64,000 nt of DNA, taken from IMG/VR virus record IMGVR_UViG_3300033153_000868, positions 50,220-114,219 of that record; one strand, given 5' to 3'. A program made the translations under genes and the position numbers. Position 1 is the stretch's first letter; each line of letters begins with the position of its first letter. The stretch comes from a virus. Below the pieces are notes generated by a model. That model had not been told where the DNA came from and searched no databases. It saw only the letters and a list, made by a program, of their open reading frames with translations. Positions 42,101 to 49,330 of this stretch are shown here, piece after piece.

Positions 42101-42446
42101 AAGGATCATTAACTAATGTAGTATACTTACATTCGCTGTCATCAAATCTACCTATTTCAGAACTAACGTTATCTGTAGAAAATACAACCCATTCATCACC
42201 ATATCTATGTATAGCACCTATAACAGTATAAGGTATGACACCACATGATAAATTTGAAGGCTCATTACCAATCATTCCTAGATCACCATCTTCAGAATTA
42301 TTAGCTGCATTTCTTGCATGCCACCATGCTTGTTGTCCTTCAAATGAAGGAGCAACATCTTTGTTCATCCCTTTAGTAAACGTATTTATATTTACTGATG
42401 ATGAACCAGAACTTTGTGGTTGAGATGGATTTTTCTTTTTAGCCAT
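36159..42446 (-). CDS. Tail nozzle-like protein with an embedded von Willebrand factor A domain
   Basis: 2095 residues, ATG 42446. The N-terminal NTFTKGMNKDVAPS followed by ARNAAN resembles the start of podoviral tail nozzle proteins (T7 gp12 / P22 gp10 type, crAss-like muzzle), which form a beta-propeller collar on the tail tip. It directly follows two neck-type genes, as expected for that role. Residues about 1540-1740 are a VWA domain: VVAMDTSGSTG with the MIDAS DxSxS at 1548-1552, then alternating strands and helices. Cys-rich stretches follow (CPPGYNFN before the VWA; CECPTGYTL and CECPPSTVPG after it), looking like short EGF-like or disulphide-bonded spacers. The C-terminus ends with many Arg/Asn residues. 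A metal-dependent adhesion domain in a nozzle protein suggests a part in host contact. Nozzle assignment is moderately sure, VWA assignment strong. Confidence 0.78.
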   Translation of the reverse strand: MAKKKNPSQPQSSGSSSVNINTFTKGMNKDVAPSFEGQQAWWHARNAANNSEDGDLGMIGNEPSNLSCGVIPYTVIGAIHRYGDEWVVFSTDNVSSEIGRFDDSECKYTTLVNDPCLNFSKKHLIVGAAKENFDCTWEVYWDDANNPSRALNIDDIPWKKIQISGPDIDGSDCVEYEIIEPKSLDCEQIRLAPLLDTPCITLEKSIDGGMLANGAYQVFVGYTENEQRVTDYIGISNIQTLWNHEGTGGSLDINFSNLDLDYDYFELVILRRNQGQTSAKRIGLYSTQVSTINIDFIDESLSAIDLKLIPLRSPAYEKSESMFVVNDWLIRQGPTEQFDFNYQPIANEIKTNWVINSVPSTYYSKGGNRTGLLRDEQYAFFIRWIYNTGERSSSYHIPGRAPEMYNGTMENEIINGNNVLNPTGDPLFKVYNTASITSTAITALPDETKITGRGEMGYWESTELYPSNRPDIWGDLCGKPIRHHKMPDESIGGNTSPLHLTSSNGDEINILGVEFSNIGRPKYNDGSYIENVVGYEILRGSRLGAKSILGKGLFRNMRKYTVPNAENLIGGDVQGLYPNYPYNDLRPDVYFHKGGNNILNRTDGVHSFGESLDDYKALGDEPDINGEPSGYSRKVFTFSSPELMFTKPFLNAYETKIYGQLSGSASGTFQPSEDHPQFKLLRNGAAIISGVIGLGYAIRQVRGTKNVRRVGAAGNMTSQSGSFGGLAGIGNQPGFAQAAYSLANVAANTGQSVISVLLEALLDSATGVADLWVGGAANYATEKIQMGLSQAIGNLPGMRGGSEEIAWTSDNNFSSIPIFLKIWMSAQTSKANIAAGGNEFLELIYNMQSSNSFVLKHNSFGFFSNFNKQTNGLWRIKNSDSNYIGQSFQTFDNGNYKINNLFRPSTVAVSLEKSLTDPDVKDKSRYTIGGSLDVSLSSAGVYQNSNPAPHSNSYFQKYKQARKSNISAYYGALKFNFDNQYGQLDGIKQIPMRSCIQLLDSTLPNQYMYTSDPIFSGDTFIGRYTEKTIMPIFTRFLLGQPDGYTFDYSLYVNIPYPRYWLNSQRFDLTPLAQKFVTLGLGSSNAATALMPNDLFYLDRTSNSTNTSWGSIFNNGSDPNPALSMAFAYIYSHVNGILDFYVESEVNLDQRDWEDEPKKRIYNVYDYNDLNELFHARIEKDDNFYKYDESLSPSRFPTQMSSFGQIQPRDYDPYVAANCFVSYPKRLIYSLQAQEESKRDYWRVFLNNNYKDFKNEVSVIKPINKSGALVFFPYLSPQMFQGLDTLKTQLDTKLTIGDGGLFSQPFQNVANADISNEYGSCESLRGVINTPLGLFFISQQQGKIFQYGGKGLDPISNNGMKWWFAKYLPSRFIKQFPSSENTQWTDNPVAGVGCQVMYDSVDDVVYFMKKDYQLKPDYIGQATFVDRPVRPIEIRGEARVPVSIDIGDPIYFDDCSWTISYDPKSKAWISFHDWHPELALPSINHFFTTKTVETTVPQCPPGYNFNPSTGLCEIGINTTELAEVIVDNRDSIISGGPQACLIDIVVAMDTSGSTGNPQNNGTRAFAQLQWVMSFVDQPEIQNALNGGSMQIGFTSWSGNNQQRSWTTGNGAFISPVSMSDNVSSANVQTWYINNWYGGNTATAAGMNQAISLAQQTGSSSLAANYPARQNDPSYRRIVITVTDTGNNPGPQCNLQSPTIQTVSNAAPNFQFMYTVFCGVNSPYPGGPGQPQSAALNNIVCQYGQNITITSGTAGSTTSAYIYGIQSNINANYPISNWDVVAQEITSSICGSDFVCECPTGYTLVYPDASNGNVYDQASGTCSDLENERPICRKVTCECPPSTVPGSVLTETGECPDTPPLLYQIGNPDFVQSNPKQCNYFYYDSLQPNYKVGGFWRHNVRCDSFANYYGEDYPWEIDLISNTGQAVNTIRSFEYQLETYVYKGDPQYNMCGGDKWEDLDFNFDASIIYNNDQTSGLLLLNPQPVNSPWTNLDFPSIGFNGIQILVSKVEHKFRFNQFWDVTNDRGEFTNAEQPIFDTSCNGYIRPLNQTNINYGKSQTERKKFRHYSNNVILRRNVSGNRKMLLRLNNTKLLLSQR

Positions 42447-42460
42447 AATATATTATCTAT

Positions 42461-43399
42461 TTAGCAAGTTGGGCATGAACTAGATGATGTAGTAGGCGCA
42501 GCTACTACTTGTGGATTAGCTGGTGCATAACTTAAAAACATATTATAATAATTATGATATTGTGCTCTTCTATTCATATTCCACACTTTTCTCATTTCTT
42601 GGAAGTTTGGTGTATTAACAAATCCTAATGCATTATTTCTTGCACCTCTTAATCTGCCTTCTACAAGTTGCAACTGCTGAGATACATTTTCACCATTCCA
42701 AACCATATTTTCTAATATTCTTTGTTTTATTGCATACTCATAATATTCATTGCAATAGGGTTGATCTAAAACTAATAAATCTCCCTCTGCATTTTCCATA
42801 GCACCTTGATAACTTAAATACACTTTCCCTGTTGTAAAAGTAGTTACCAAAAACCCATCTTTTATTTCTGCTATATCTAATGCTTGTGCACCTAAACTTG
42901 GACAATAACAAACTTTATCATTTACATCTTTTATTCTTAATTCAGTCCATGTTGTAAAACTTCTGAATTGTCCACCACCAATTCTTTGTACTAGTTGATA
43001 TTCATTCTTATTATCACATGTTTTAACTACACATACATCTTTACATGTATCACTGTCTTTACATGGTTCAGCATCATTAGGTGCTGGGACATAGGGTACA
43101 TCATTAAAGGTTTCAACGTGAGTACCAGATGGCATAGAGTTATTTACAGTATATTCCCCACATCTAAATGCATAATTTAAATATTGAAAATCAAAAGGTA
43201 ATTGACCTCTTCCATGTTCTATATCTATAATAACTTCTTTAGTTCTATGAATGCGTAAACCTAAATCATAATTAACTCTTTGTGCAACTTTAATTAGTTG
43301 AGCAGGTTCTATCATTCCTTCTAACGCATACGTAGAAAAATCAATAGATACGTCTTCCATCAATTGACTAAATGTTCTATATTTTTGTGATACCCCCAT
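42461..43399 (-). CDS. Neck / tail ring protein (tail-tube adaptor type)
   Basis: 312 residues, ATG 43399, 11 bases after the 224-residue gene. The N-terminus TFSQLMEDVSIDFSTYALEG, then a helix leading to RVNYDLGLRI, fits the small ring or tubular proteins located before the nozzle gene in crAss-like phages. The middle (about 100-135) has a cluster of five cysteines (CKDSDTCKDVC and nearby), and the protein ends SSSSCPTC with a terminal CxxC. Cysteines at this density are unusual for a cytoplasmically assembled ring and may bind zinc or form disulphides. Exact ring position is unknown. Confidence 0.6.
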   Translation of the reverse strand: MGVSQKYRTFSQLMEDVSIDFSTYALEGMIEPAQLIKVAQRVNYDLGLRIHRTKEVIIDIEHGRGQLPFDFQYLNYAFRCGEYTVNNSMPSGTHVETFNDVPYVPAPNDAEPCKDSDTCKDVCVVKTCDNKNEYQLVQRIGGGQFRSFTTWTELRIKDVNDKVCYCPSLGAQALDIAEIKDGFLVTTFTTGKVYLSYQGAMENAEGDLLVLDQPYCNEYYEYAIKQRILENMVWNGENVSQQLQLVEGRLRGARNNALGFVNTPNFQEMRKVWNMNRRAQYHNYYNMFLSYAPANPQVVAAPTTSSSSCPTC

Positions 43400-43410
43400 T
43401 ATTATAATTT

Positions 43411-44085
43411 TTAAGTTCTTGCTAGATTGCGTTTATTATCTGAGTCTTCAGATGGTATTTTTAATGTACCTGACATAGTAGCAATAACTTGACTTTCTAT
43501 TTCTGCAAACAATGCTTCTGGTATATATATTTCTTGTTCATATCTTGGAGTACAATCATCTTCAGTATCACAATTCCATTTTGTAATATCTGAATCAAAT
43601 ACACCTTCTACTTTTATTGCATCCCACTCAATGTTTGGACAATAAATATATCCATCTAACCACCAAAAGTATTTTGTCTTATTATATTTAAATGAAGTTG
43701 ATTTTGTTAATGAAGTATATGTACCCGGTTGAGTTCCTTGTAATTCTTGTGATCCATCTATTGAACTAATAGTACGGATTAGTGGACCCCAATAGCCTTC
43801 AAACATTGACGGCAATCTCACCTTTGTACGTTTTATTGTACATCCACTTTGTATACCAGCACAATGTGCTTCTACTTTATCTACATCTATTAATTCTACA
43901 TATGGTAATGTTTTCCATACTGAATTAAACTTTAATAACTTATTAGCATAGTCTTGTCTTCTCATTAAAAACTGAGCATATTTTTCTATTAAGCTGTATA
44001 TATATCTATCAGTAACAAAGGCATCTTGAACTCCTGCTTTTACTTGACCTCTTATTCTAGATATTGTTTCTGCTATTGTTGACAT
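43411..44085 (-). CDS. Neck / ring structural protein
   Basis: 224 residues, ATG 44085, 5 bases after the preceding stop. The helical N-terminus (TISRIRGQVKAGVQDAFVTDRYIYSLI followed by a basic stretch) resembles portal-adjacent adaptor proteins. The rest is beta-rich, ending with an acidic loop (NCDTEDDCTPRYE) and a helical C-terminus. Its place between a small conserved gene and the ring/nozzle genes suggests it forms one ring of the neck or tail. I cannot match it to a numbered crAss protein. Confidence 0.58.
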   Translation of the reverse strand: MSTIAETISRIRGQVKAGVQDAFVTDRYIYSLIEKYAQFLMRRQDYANKLLKFNSVWKTLPYVELIDVDKVEAHCAGIQSGCTIKRTKVRLPSMFEGYWGPLIRTISSIDGSQELQGTQPGTYTSLTKSTSFKYNKTKYFWWLDGYIYCPNIEWDAIKVEGVFDSDITKWNCDTEDDCTPRYEQEIYIPEALFAEIESQVIATMSGTLKIPSEDSDNKRNLART

Positions 44086-44090
44086 GTCTT

Positions 44091-44657
44091 TTATTTTTCA
44101 AATTCATTATAATACTTTAATGCTTTGTTGGTTTCTTCTGGGTTTTCATCATAAAGATGAGCCACCTTATATTTATTTTTCATTACTACATATTTGGTCC
44201 AGTTGGTAGGGTAAGTTTTTGCAACAGATCTTTTAAAATCTCTACATGCTACAAATCTCCACAACTCTCTATTTTTAAATCTATATTTAGTTGAGTAATT
44301 TGTATAAAATATTTTACCTAAATTTCCATCTGTTTCCCAATTTTTATTTTGTAATACTTTACCATATTGATTAGATAATGCATAGTTCGTGTTTACTGAT
44401 TTTGAAGAAGGGCATGTACCTATAAATAAATACCCTAATGAATCAGGTAATTCTACACCATCTCTATTCTCTACTACAGCATTCCAAAGTCTAACATTGT
44501 ATATCTTTATTATCTTTTTTAATTTAACGTTATCTATGTCTGAGTATAAAGGTTTTTTATCTTTAAACTCTTTGATTGTTTCTTCATTTAATAACCCCAT
44601 TCTTTTCTCTCTATATCTAGGAGCTTTTAAATCAGGTTTTTTGAAATTGTTGATCAT
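44091..44657 (-). CDS. Conserved small protein, unknown function
   Basis: 188 residues, ATG 44657. The central segment GVELPDSLGYLFIGTCP and the later IFYTNYSTKYRFKNRELWRF are, from memory, highly conserved in crAss-like and other Bacteroidota phages next to neck genes. No catalytic motif is evident; the protein is basic with many aromatic and Lys residues. It starts a new unit: a terminator ends the phosphoesterase gene just upstream and an AT-rich element lies at 44669-44680. It may be an assembly factor or a minor neck protein; function is not known. Confidence 0.6.
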   Translation of the reverse strand: MINNFKKPDLKAPRYREKRMGLLNEETIKEFKDKKPLYSDIDNVKLKKIIKIYNVRLWNAVVENRDGVELPDSLGYLFIGTCPSSKSVNTNYALSNQYGKVLQNKNWETDGNLGKIFYTNYSTKYRFKNRELWRFVACRDFKRSVAKTYPTNWTKYVVMKNKYKVAHLYDENPEETNKALKYYNEFEK

Positions 44658-44668
44658 ACAGTTATATT

Positions 44669-44680
44669 TATAATTTACAA
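44669..44680 (-). promoter_or_regulatory. Variant of the AT-rich upstream element
   Basis: The minus strand reads TTGTAAATTATA, one base different from the recurrent TTGTATATTAT. It sits 12 bases before the 188-residue gene and directly behind the phosphoesterase terminator. Candidate promoter element; the overlap with the terminator T tract makes it less certain. Confidence 0.3.
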
Positions 44681-44714
44681 AAAAAACCTCACTTAATGAA
44701 ATTAAAAGTGAGGT
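44680..44714 (-). terminator. Rho-independent terminator after the phosphoesterase gene
   Basis: ACCTCACTT (44686-44694) pairs perfectly with AAGTGAGGT (44706-44714) over an 11-base loop. On the minus strand the stem is followed by a run of T (44681-44686 are A on the + strand). It starts three bases past the stop codon. Confidence 0.85.
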
Positions 44715-44716
44715 CT

Positions 44717-45940
44717 TTACAAAGCTTGATAGGTTAATTCACATATATTACCCATTGTTGGGTGTTGTAATTCTAATTTACCAGATCTTCTATTACCCAC
44801 ATATTTGTTACTATAATGATAATAATCTGTCTTACCTAAGCTGGGCAAAGTCTTTTCAATAAAACCCGCTGTTTCATTAGATGTCATATATTCTACTTTC
44901 CTATCTGTATGTATATGACCTTTAAATAATGTTCTGTTAGTTGTAGCTCCCCATTCTTTTGGATACTCTGAGGCATATATCAATGGATTATTTTTACTTC
45001 TTTTATCTCCATGCTCAAAAGCATTAAAGTTGCTGTGCCATACATGAACTTTTCTTTCTTCATATTTAGTATCCCATGTAATTTCATCACTAATAATAGA
45101 TTTAGACAACGCATGCACTAAATGAAAAGAAGAAAGTCTATCATGATTTCCAGGTACATATACAATAACCAATTCTTTACAATAAGATTTAATATAATTT
45201 ATAGCCCAATGCATTGCATCAAATGCTTGCATATAAGCCTCTGTAGCACTCATACAATTATCTAAAGGGGTACCACTAGTAGTAGTCCCAGAAAACGTAT
45301 CCATGTTGATTAAATCACCTCCTACAACAAAGTACATTCTTTCTATATAATTAACTGGAGCTGCTTTTTGTATTAAGTATGTTATTGTATCTTCAAAATC
45401 TTTATCTATAGTATCATTACCTTCTTTTCCAAAATGAATATCTTGTAATGATATCACACCACAGACAGGATCATCTGATACAATATTTTTAAGATTTACT
45501 TTAGGAAGTTTGTAAGTTTTAGGTTCCCAGTTTTCCAATAACTCTTTAAAAAGTTTTTCTTCTGGGTTTTTAATTTGAGATACTAATGCTGACACTCTCC
45601 AGTGATCACCCATTTGTTTGTTCCAATACTGAGATAATTTCCATTTATCAGTATCTATTTTTAATAGCTCAATTATTTCTTCTGCACTTTTAGGTTCATG
45701 ATCAAAAGTTCCTGATATCTTACCTTCTCCCTTTTCTAAATCAATAGCTTCTACTACTTGAGCATTTTCTGCTGCCTTACTAAAAAATATTGATTTCTTT
45801 TTTTTATTCTTTCTTTCAGCTAACAATTCATTTTTAATCTTCCGGTATTTTTCTTCACTGATACCTAATCTTGCACTACTGATAGAAGGATGTTTTTTCC
45901 ACTTTAATGATTCTAATACTCTTTGTTTTAAATTGTCCAT
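44717..45940 (-). CDS. Calcineurin-like metallophosphoesterase with N-terminal helix-turn-helix-like segment
   Basis: 407 residues from ATG 45940. A longer frame to 46039 is rejected because it would cross a terminator. All family motifs are present: D-I-H with Asp167 and His169, GGDLIN, PGNHDR with His266, and GHIH at 341-344. These coordinate two metals in enzymes that hydrolyse phosphomono- or diesters such as nucleic acids or cyclic nucleotides. The N-terminal 45 residues (KQRVLESLKWKKHPS followed by ARLGISEEKYRKIK) look like a small DNA-binding helix-turn-helix. The gene is framed by terminators on both sides, so it is a separate unit between the adhesin and neck genes. Substrate is unknown. 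It could be a moron-type gene acting on host DNA or signalling nucleotides. Confidence 0.85.
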   Translation of the reverse strand: MDNLKQRVLESLKWKKHPSISSARLGISEEKYRKIKNELLAERKNKKKKSIFFSKAAENAQVVEAIDLEKGEGKISGTFDHEPKSAEEIIELLKIDTDKWKLSQYWNKQMGDHWRVSALVSQIKNPEEKLFKELLENWEPKTYKLPKVNLKNIVSDDPVCGVISLQDIHFGKEGNDTIDKDFEDTITYLIQKAAPVNYIERMYFVVGGDLINMDTFSGTTTSGTPLDNCMSATEAYMQAFDAMHWAINYIKSYCKELVIVYVPGNHDRLSSFHLVHALSKSIISDEITWDTKYEERKVHVWHSNFNAFEHGDKRSKNNPLIYASEYPKEWGATTNRTLFKGHIHTDRKVEYMTSNETAGFIEKTLPSLGKTDYYHYSNKYVGNRRSGKLELQHPTMGNICELTYQAL

Positions 45941-45970
45941 AAAAATTTTTTTGATTATTGTAAAGATATG

Positions 45971-46003
45971 AAAAAAAAAGAGACTGGAATAAATCCAGCC
46001 TCT
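45971..46003 (-). terminator. Rho-independent terminator after the 186-residue gene
   Basis: CTGGA (45984-45988) pairs with TCCAG (45994-45998) over five bases. The outer AGAG/CTCT pairs extend the stem past one mismatch. The nine A residues at 45971-45979 give a T run on the minus strand. It separates the adhesin cluster from the phosphoesterase gene and fixes that gene's start downstream of it. Confidence 0.8.
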
Positions 46004-46051
46004 TCCAACGTTTGTAGTAGAAAACCAACAAACCACCACTTGTTGTTTTTT

Positions 46052-46612
46052 TTATGCTGACAGGGTAGAAATAAGTATTTCAATTGGTTTACATCCTGTG
46101 TTACCAGCATCTACAACTTTAACTTTATATGCTGTACTAGCAGTTAAATTTGTTATAGTAAAATTATTTACTGTAGGAACAATAGGTCCTAATGGATTAG
46201 CTAATGTCCATCCTACAGGTGTTATTTGTTCATCAATATATACATTTAAACCAGTACTGTTACTCCATATACCATCCCATATAACTGAAATAGTACTACT
46301 TGTTACTGTACCTGCATAAACATTGTATGGATCATGTTGTACATCATTTGAAGTACATGTTCCAAGGCCATTAGATAAAATCATAGAAAACTTTTGTATG
46401 ATAGAATCTAATCTTTCACCAGAGGTTATAACTATTCGTTCACCAGCTTCACCTATTTGAAAAGATGTACCACAATAGCTTACACATGAAGCACACTGCA
46501 CATCATCACATCTTTCACTACCTGTACTACAATCAGTATAGGTACATGCGTTAGTTATTGCTGTGTCAGCACAACTACATTTTTGACTACATTTTGTACA
46601 ATTACATGCCAT
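46052..46612 (-). CDS. Cys-rich structural protein with a C-terminal FN3-like domain
   Basis: 186 residues, ATG 46612. The first 50 residues hold eleven cysteines, starting CNCTKCSQKCSC, with spacing like metal-binding knuckles or disulphide knots. Residues about 92-186 form a fibronectin type III-like beta domain (strands around TISVIWDG, LNVYID and STAYKVKVVDAG). It is the last gene of the adhesin cluster and is closed by a terminator. A small fibre tip or head decoration protein is plausible. No known family could be named. Confidence 0.6.
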   Translation of the reverse strand: MACNCTKCSQKCSCADTAITNACTYTDCSTGSERCDDVQCASCVSYCGTSFQIGEAGERIVITSGERLDSIIQKFSMILSNGLGTCTSNDVQHDPYNVYAGTVTSSTISVIWDGIWSNSTGLNVYIDEQITPVGWTLANPLGPIVPTVNNFTITNLTASTAYKVKVVDAGNTGCKPIEILISTLSA

Positions 46613-46638
46613 TGTTTATTTTTTTATTTTTAATTATT

Positions 46639-48885
46639 TTAAGTTAGAGGTGTTGATCCACCACATCCAGCTACTATTTCACTTGATATTGTTGTTGGGT
46701 TAGGGTCAGAGTTATATGAACCATTTGTTCCTGTTGCTAACTCTCTCCATGGATAAATAGTTTGACCTAAATCATCTATCCATACTCTATTTACACCAGC
46801 ACCACAAACAAACACTTTAATTCCTTGTACACTACATGTAGTTATAAGATTTTGAATTCTAGCCCAAGATTGATTGTTCATTACATCTTCATCTCCACCT
46901 GGTAATTGATCTGTTATTGCTATAACATATTTTGCTACACTAGATCTAAATGATCCTGTAAATGCTAAACTACTCACAATATTTTGAATAGCTATATCCA
47001 TAGGTTCTGCAACACCATTTCCTGCACCTAAATTCACACATGTTCCATCAACTCCTTTGTTTAATTTTGCAATTTGAGTTTGGAATGTTGAACCATTATT
47101 ATTTTGGAACATTTCCCAAGCAGTATATACTTGATATGCTCCTGTTGGTCCTTGTTGAATTGATTTTTGTGATGCTGGTAAAGCTATGTAATCTGCACAA
47201 TCTTTATAAGTAGGTTCACCACCTACATTAGATGCTGAATATTCATCTACTGTAGTTAAACTAATTCTATAGTTATTTGAACCAGATGATGTATCAATTG
47301 TATTTACTAAACCTGCAGCACCTGATTTAACTGTATCTATTACACCTCCCATTGATGATGTGTAATCAATAACAAATGCTACATCCATACCATTACTACA
47401 TGGAGCGTCTCCATCTAATGTATTAAATGTTACAGTTGATAATGGACATAAATTTGTTGCACCAGCAAAGTTTACAGTAACTTGAACTTGATATGATGTG
47501 CTAGGTATTAACCCTGTAAATACAGCTGATACTGTAGGGCCAGGATTATTAACAGTTTGAGTTGCTGCTACAACACCCGTAGATGCATTAATTACATTAA
47601 CTATATATGAGGCTGTAGTTCCTAAATTATTTGCAAAAGATACTGTCACACCGTCTTCTGTTATTGGATTAATTTGAAGTGATGGACAAGGAACAACACC
47701 GTTTAGTACACTTGATAATACAGTTTCACATGTATCTGTTCCATTACTTACATTAAATTGAACACTGACATTTAAATCATTTGCAGTATTTAATCCAGCA
47801 GTATCAAATAATACTCCTGAAGTTGATTGTTCTACTTGAACGCTAAATATTTGATTAAGTGATACACCATTAATATCTGTTACAATAATTTTACTAAATC
47901 CAGTCACATCAGCAAATCCTGTTGGTATTGTAGATCCTTGGAAATTAAAATTAATTCCTGTTACTAAACCTTGTGAATCAGTTACAACTTGTGCTACATA
48001 ATCAAATATAACTGAATCACATCCTGATGGACAACAGTTAGTTTGTATGTTACCTATAGCAGTATACAAATCATCTATTACAATCCAAGCATTTTGAACT
48101 GATTCTGCTAGTGTACTTGCAGAATTATTCCATCCTGTTTTAGATCCATAAGATACAGATGATGAGGTTCTAGTTAATGATGAACCTGTTATTACTGATT
48201 GTGAAATTGCAGAATTAATAGCAGATGGAAAACCAACTGCGTTTCTTAATGAACAAAATGCAGTTTCTAATGCTAAAACAACTACTGAAACATTAGTTAA
48301 TGTACCTACATTACTTACACATGATGGTACAATTTGAGCTTCTACTACACCTCCTGAACAAGGTAAAACACATGCTTCTAATACATCTATTCTTGTATTA
48401 AGACTTGATAATGTAGAATTAATAGTATTAATACTTGCTAAATTATCACATACTTGATTTGCTATTAATGTAGCAAATTGATCTAAAGGAAGTTGAGTTA
48501 CTGGGTTACCGCTTTTATCATCATACTGCATACATGCAGGTAATGTCATTATAGGAAGAGAACTAGATTTTTCATTTCCACCACCACCACTATATGCATT
48601 TAAACATATTTGATTAACCATTGCTTGTAATACTGGTACAAGCTCAGTTGGTGTTGCTCCTTTAACATTTAAACATGTAATATCTAATCCTTCTAAATTA
48701 GGATTAGCATCTACACCACTTTCTAAAAGATCACATACTTTAGTTGCAAGCTTAAATACAACTTCACTAATTGAGTCACCGTTACATAGGTCTATACATG
48801 AAATATCTGGCCCTTGCCATATTACACAATTAGAAGATATATTATCACATCCATTTGTGGAGCCGCTTGAATTTGTTGGGATCAT
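46639..48885 (-). CDS. Adhesin-like structural protein: Cys-rich N-terminus, FN3-like and von Willebrand factor A domains
   Basis: 748 residues, ATG 48885. Residues 1-110 carry regularly spaced cysteines (NCVIWQGPDISCIDLCNGDS, later YKLAT-like KLATKVCDLL). A helical and Ser/Thr-rich middle follows. About residues 400-491 are an FN3-like domain (VTVSFANNLGTTASYIV, then LIPSTSYQVQVTV). About residues 498-735 are a VWA domain with D-Y-T-S-S at 507-511 in place of the canonical DxSxS, then a helix and the Asp-Gln-Leu-Pro-Gly-Gly segment typical of the second metal loop. VWA domains bind proteins through a metal ion. This protein probably contributes to host adhesion or fibre assembly. It begins a unit with an upstream AT-rich element and a strong inverted repeat. 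Confidence 0.75.
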   Translation of the reverse strand: MIPTNSSGSTNGCDNISSNCVIWQGPDISCIDLCNGDSISEVVFKLATKVCDLLESGVDANPNLEGLDITCLNVKGATPTELVPVLQAMVNQICLNAYSGGGGNEKSSSLPIMTLPACMQYDDKSGNPVTQLPLDQFATLIANQVCDNLASINTINSTLSSLNTRIDVLEACVLPCSGGVVEAQIVPSCVSNVGTLTNVSVVVLALETAFCSLRNAVGFPSAINSAISQSVITGSSLTRTSSSVSYGSKTGWNNSASTLAESVQNAWIVIDDLYTAIGNIQTNCCPSGCDSVIFDYVAQVVTDSQGLVTGINFNFQGSTIPTGFADVTGFSKIIVTDINGVSLNQIFSVQVEQSTSGVLFDTAGLNTANDLNVSVQFNVSNGTDTCETVLSSVLNGVVPCPSLQINPITEDGVTVSFANNLGTTASYIVNVINASTGVVAATQTVNNPGPTVSAVFTGLIPSTSYQVQVTVNFAGATNLCPLSTVTFNTLDGDAPCSNGMDVAFVIDYTSSMGGVIDTVKSGAAGLVNTIDTSSGSNNYRISLTTVDEYSASNVGGEPTYKDCADYIALPASQKSIQQGPTGAYQVYTAWEMFQNNNGSTFQTQIAKLNKGVDGTCVNLGAGNGVAEPMDIAIQNIVSSLAFTGSFRSSVAKYVIAITDQLPGGDEDVMNNQSWARIQNLITTCSVQGIKVFVCGAGVNRVWIDDLGQTIYPWRELATGTNGSYNSDPNPTTISSEIVAGCGGSTPLT

Positions 48886-48935
48886 AAATGTTTTATTTTA
48901 CTATAATGTACTGCTCTGTTGTAAACTATACATTT

Positions 48936-48948
48936 ATAATATACAAAA
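48936..48948 (-). promoter_or_regulatory. AT-rich upstream element, best copy
   Basis: The minus strand reads TTTTGTATATTAT, identical over 13 bases to the element at 60159-60171. It lies 50 bases before ATG 48885. Candidate promoter of the VWA-protein unit. Confidence 0.45.
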
Positions 48949-48992
48949 TTTTTTAAAACCAAACAAGTTAATGCCAGTTTTAAAAAATTTTG
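48944..48992 (-). repeat. Perfect 16-bp inverted repeat
   Basis: CAAAATTTTTTAAAAC (48944-48959) and its exact reverse complement (48977-48992) flank 17 bases. It fills the 129-base gap between the 86-residue gene and the VWA gene and abuts the promoter-like element. It could be a terminator for the upstream gene or a protein-binding site. Confidence 0.75.
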
Positions 48993-49014
48993 CAAACAGT
49001 TATGAAAGGAGGTA

Positions 49015-49275
49015 TTAAGCTTTCTTTAATGGCTCTTCTTCTGCTTCTATCTCAGAAATAGTTCCGTCTTCTAAACTTATATTAACTGAACCATATTTTT
49101 CTTCTAATGATTGACTTACTGCTTTCCATTGTACTTGCAGTTCAGCATGTGAAGATACTAGTTGATTTTTAACTAACTCAGCATTTCCAATATTCATTAG
49201 TAATGCATTTATTTGTTGTTGAAGTTCTTTAACTTCAGTCAATTCCTTTTTAGAAATCTTTTTTGATTTTGCCAT
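49015..49275 (-). CDS. Small coiled-coil protein
   Basis: 86 residues, ATG 49275. Lysine-rich N-terminus (AKSKKISKK), a heptad-like helix at about 10-60 (ELQQQINALLMNIGNAEL and on), and an acidic C-terminus (EIEAEEEPLKKA). Likely an oligomeric helper or minor structural protein. It is followed by the 16-bp inverted repeat. I recognise no enzymatic function. Confidence 0.6.
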   Translation of the reverse strand: MAKSKKISKKELTEVKELQQQINALLMNIGNAELVKNQLVSSHAELQVQWKAVSQSLEEKYGSVNISLEDGTISEIEAEEEPLKKA

Positions 49276-49330
49276 TATAATTGGTTTTTAAAAATTTGTA
49301 TACTCTTCAAAGATAATAATATTTTTTAAA

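Noticed and set aside
45941-46039. A 33-residue upstream extension of the phosphoesterase gene (Trp/Phe-rich, signal-like)
   Set aside because: It would translate through the terminator at 45971-46003. The ATG at 45940 starts directly at a sensible HTH-like domain.
49004-49055. AAAGGAGGT, a perfect Shine-Dalgarno sequence on the + strand
   Set aside because: Only a very short frame follows and it is antisense to the 86-residue gene; this phage does not appear to use such sites.
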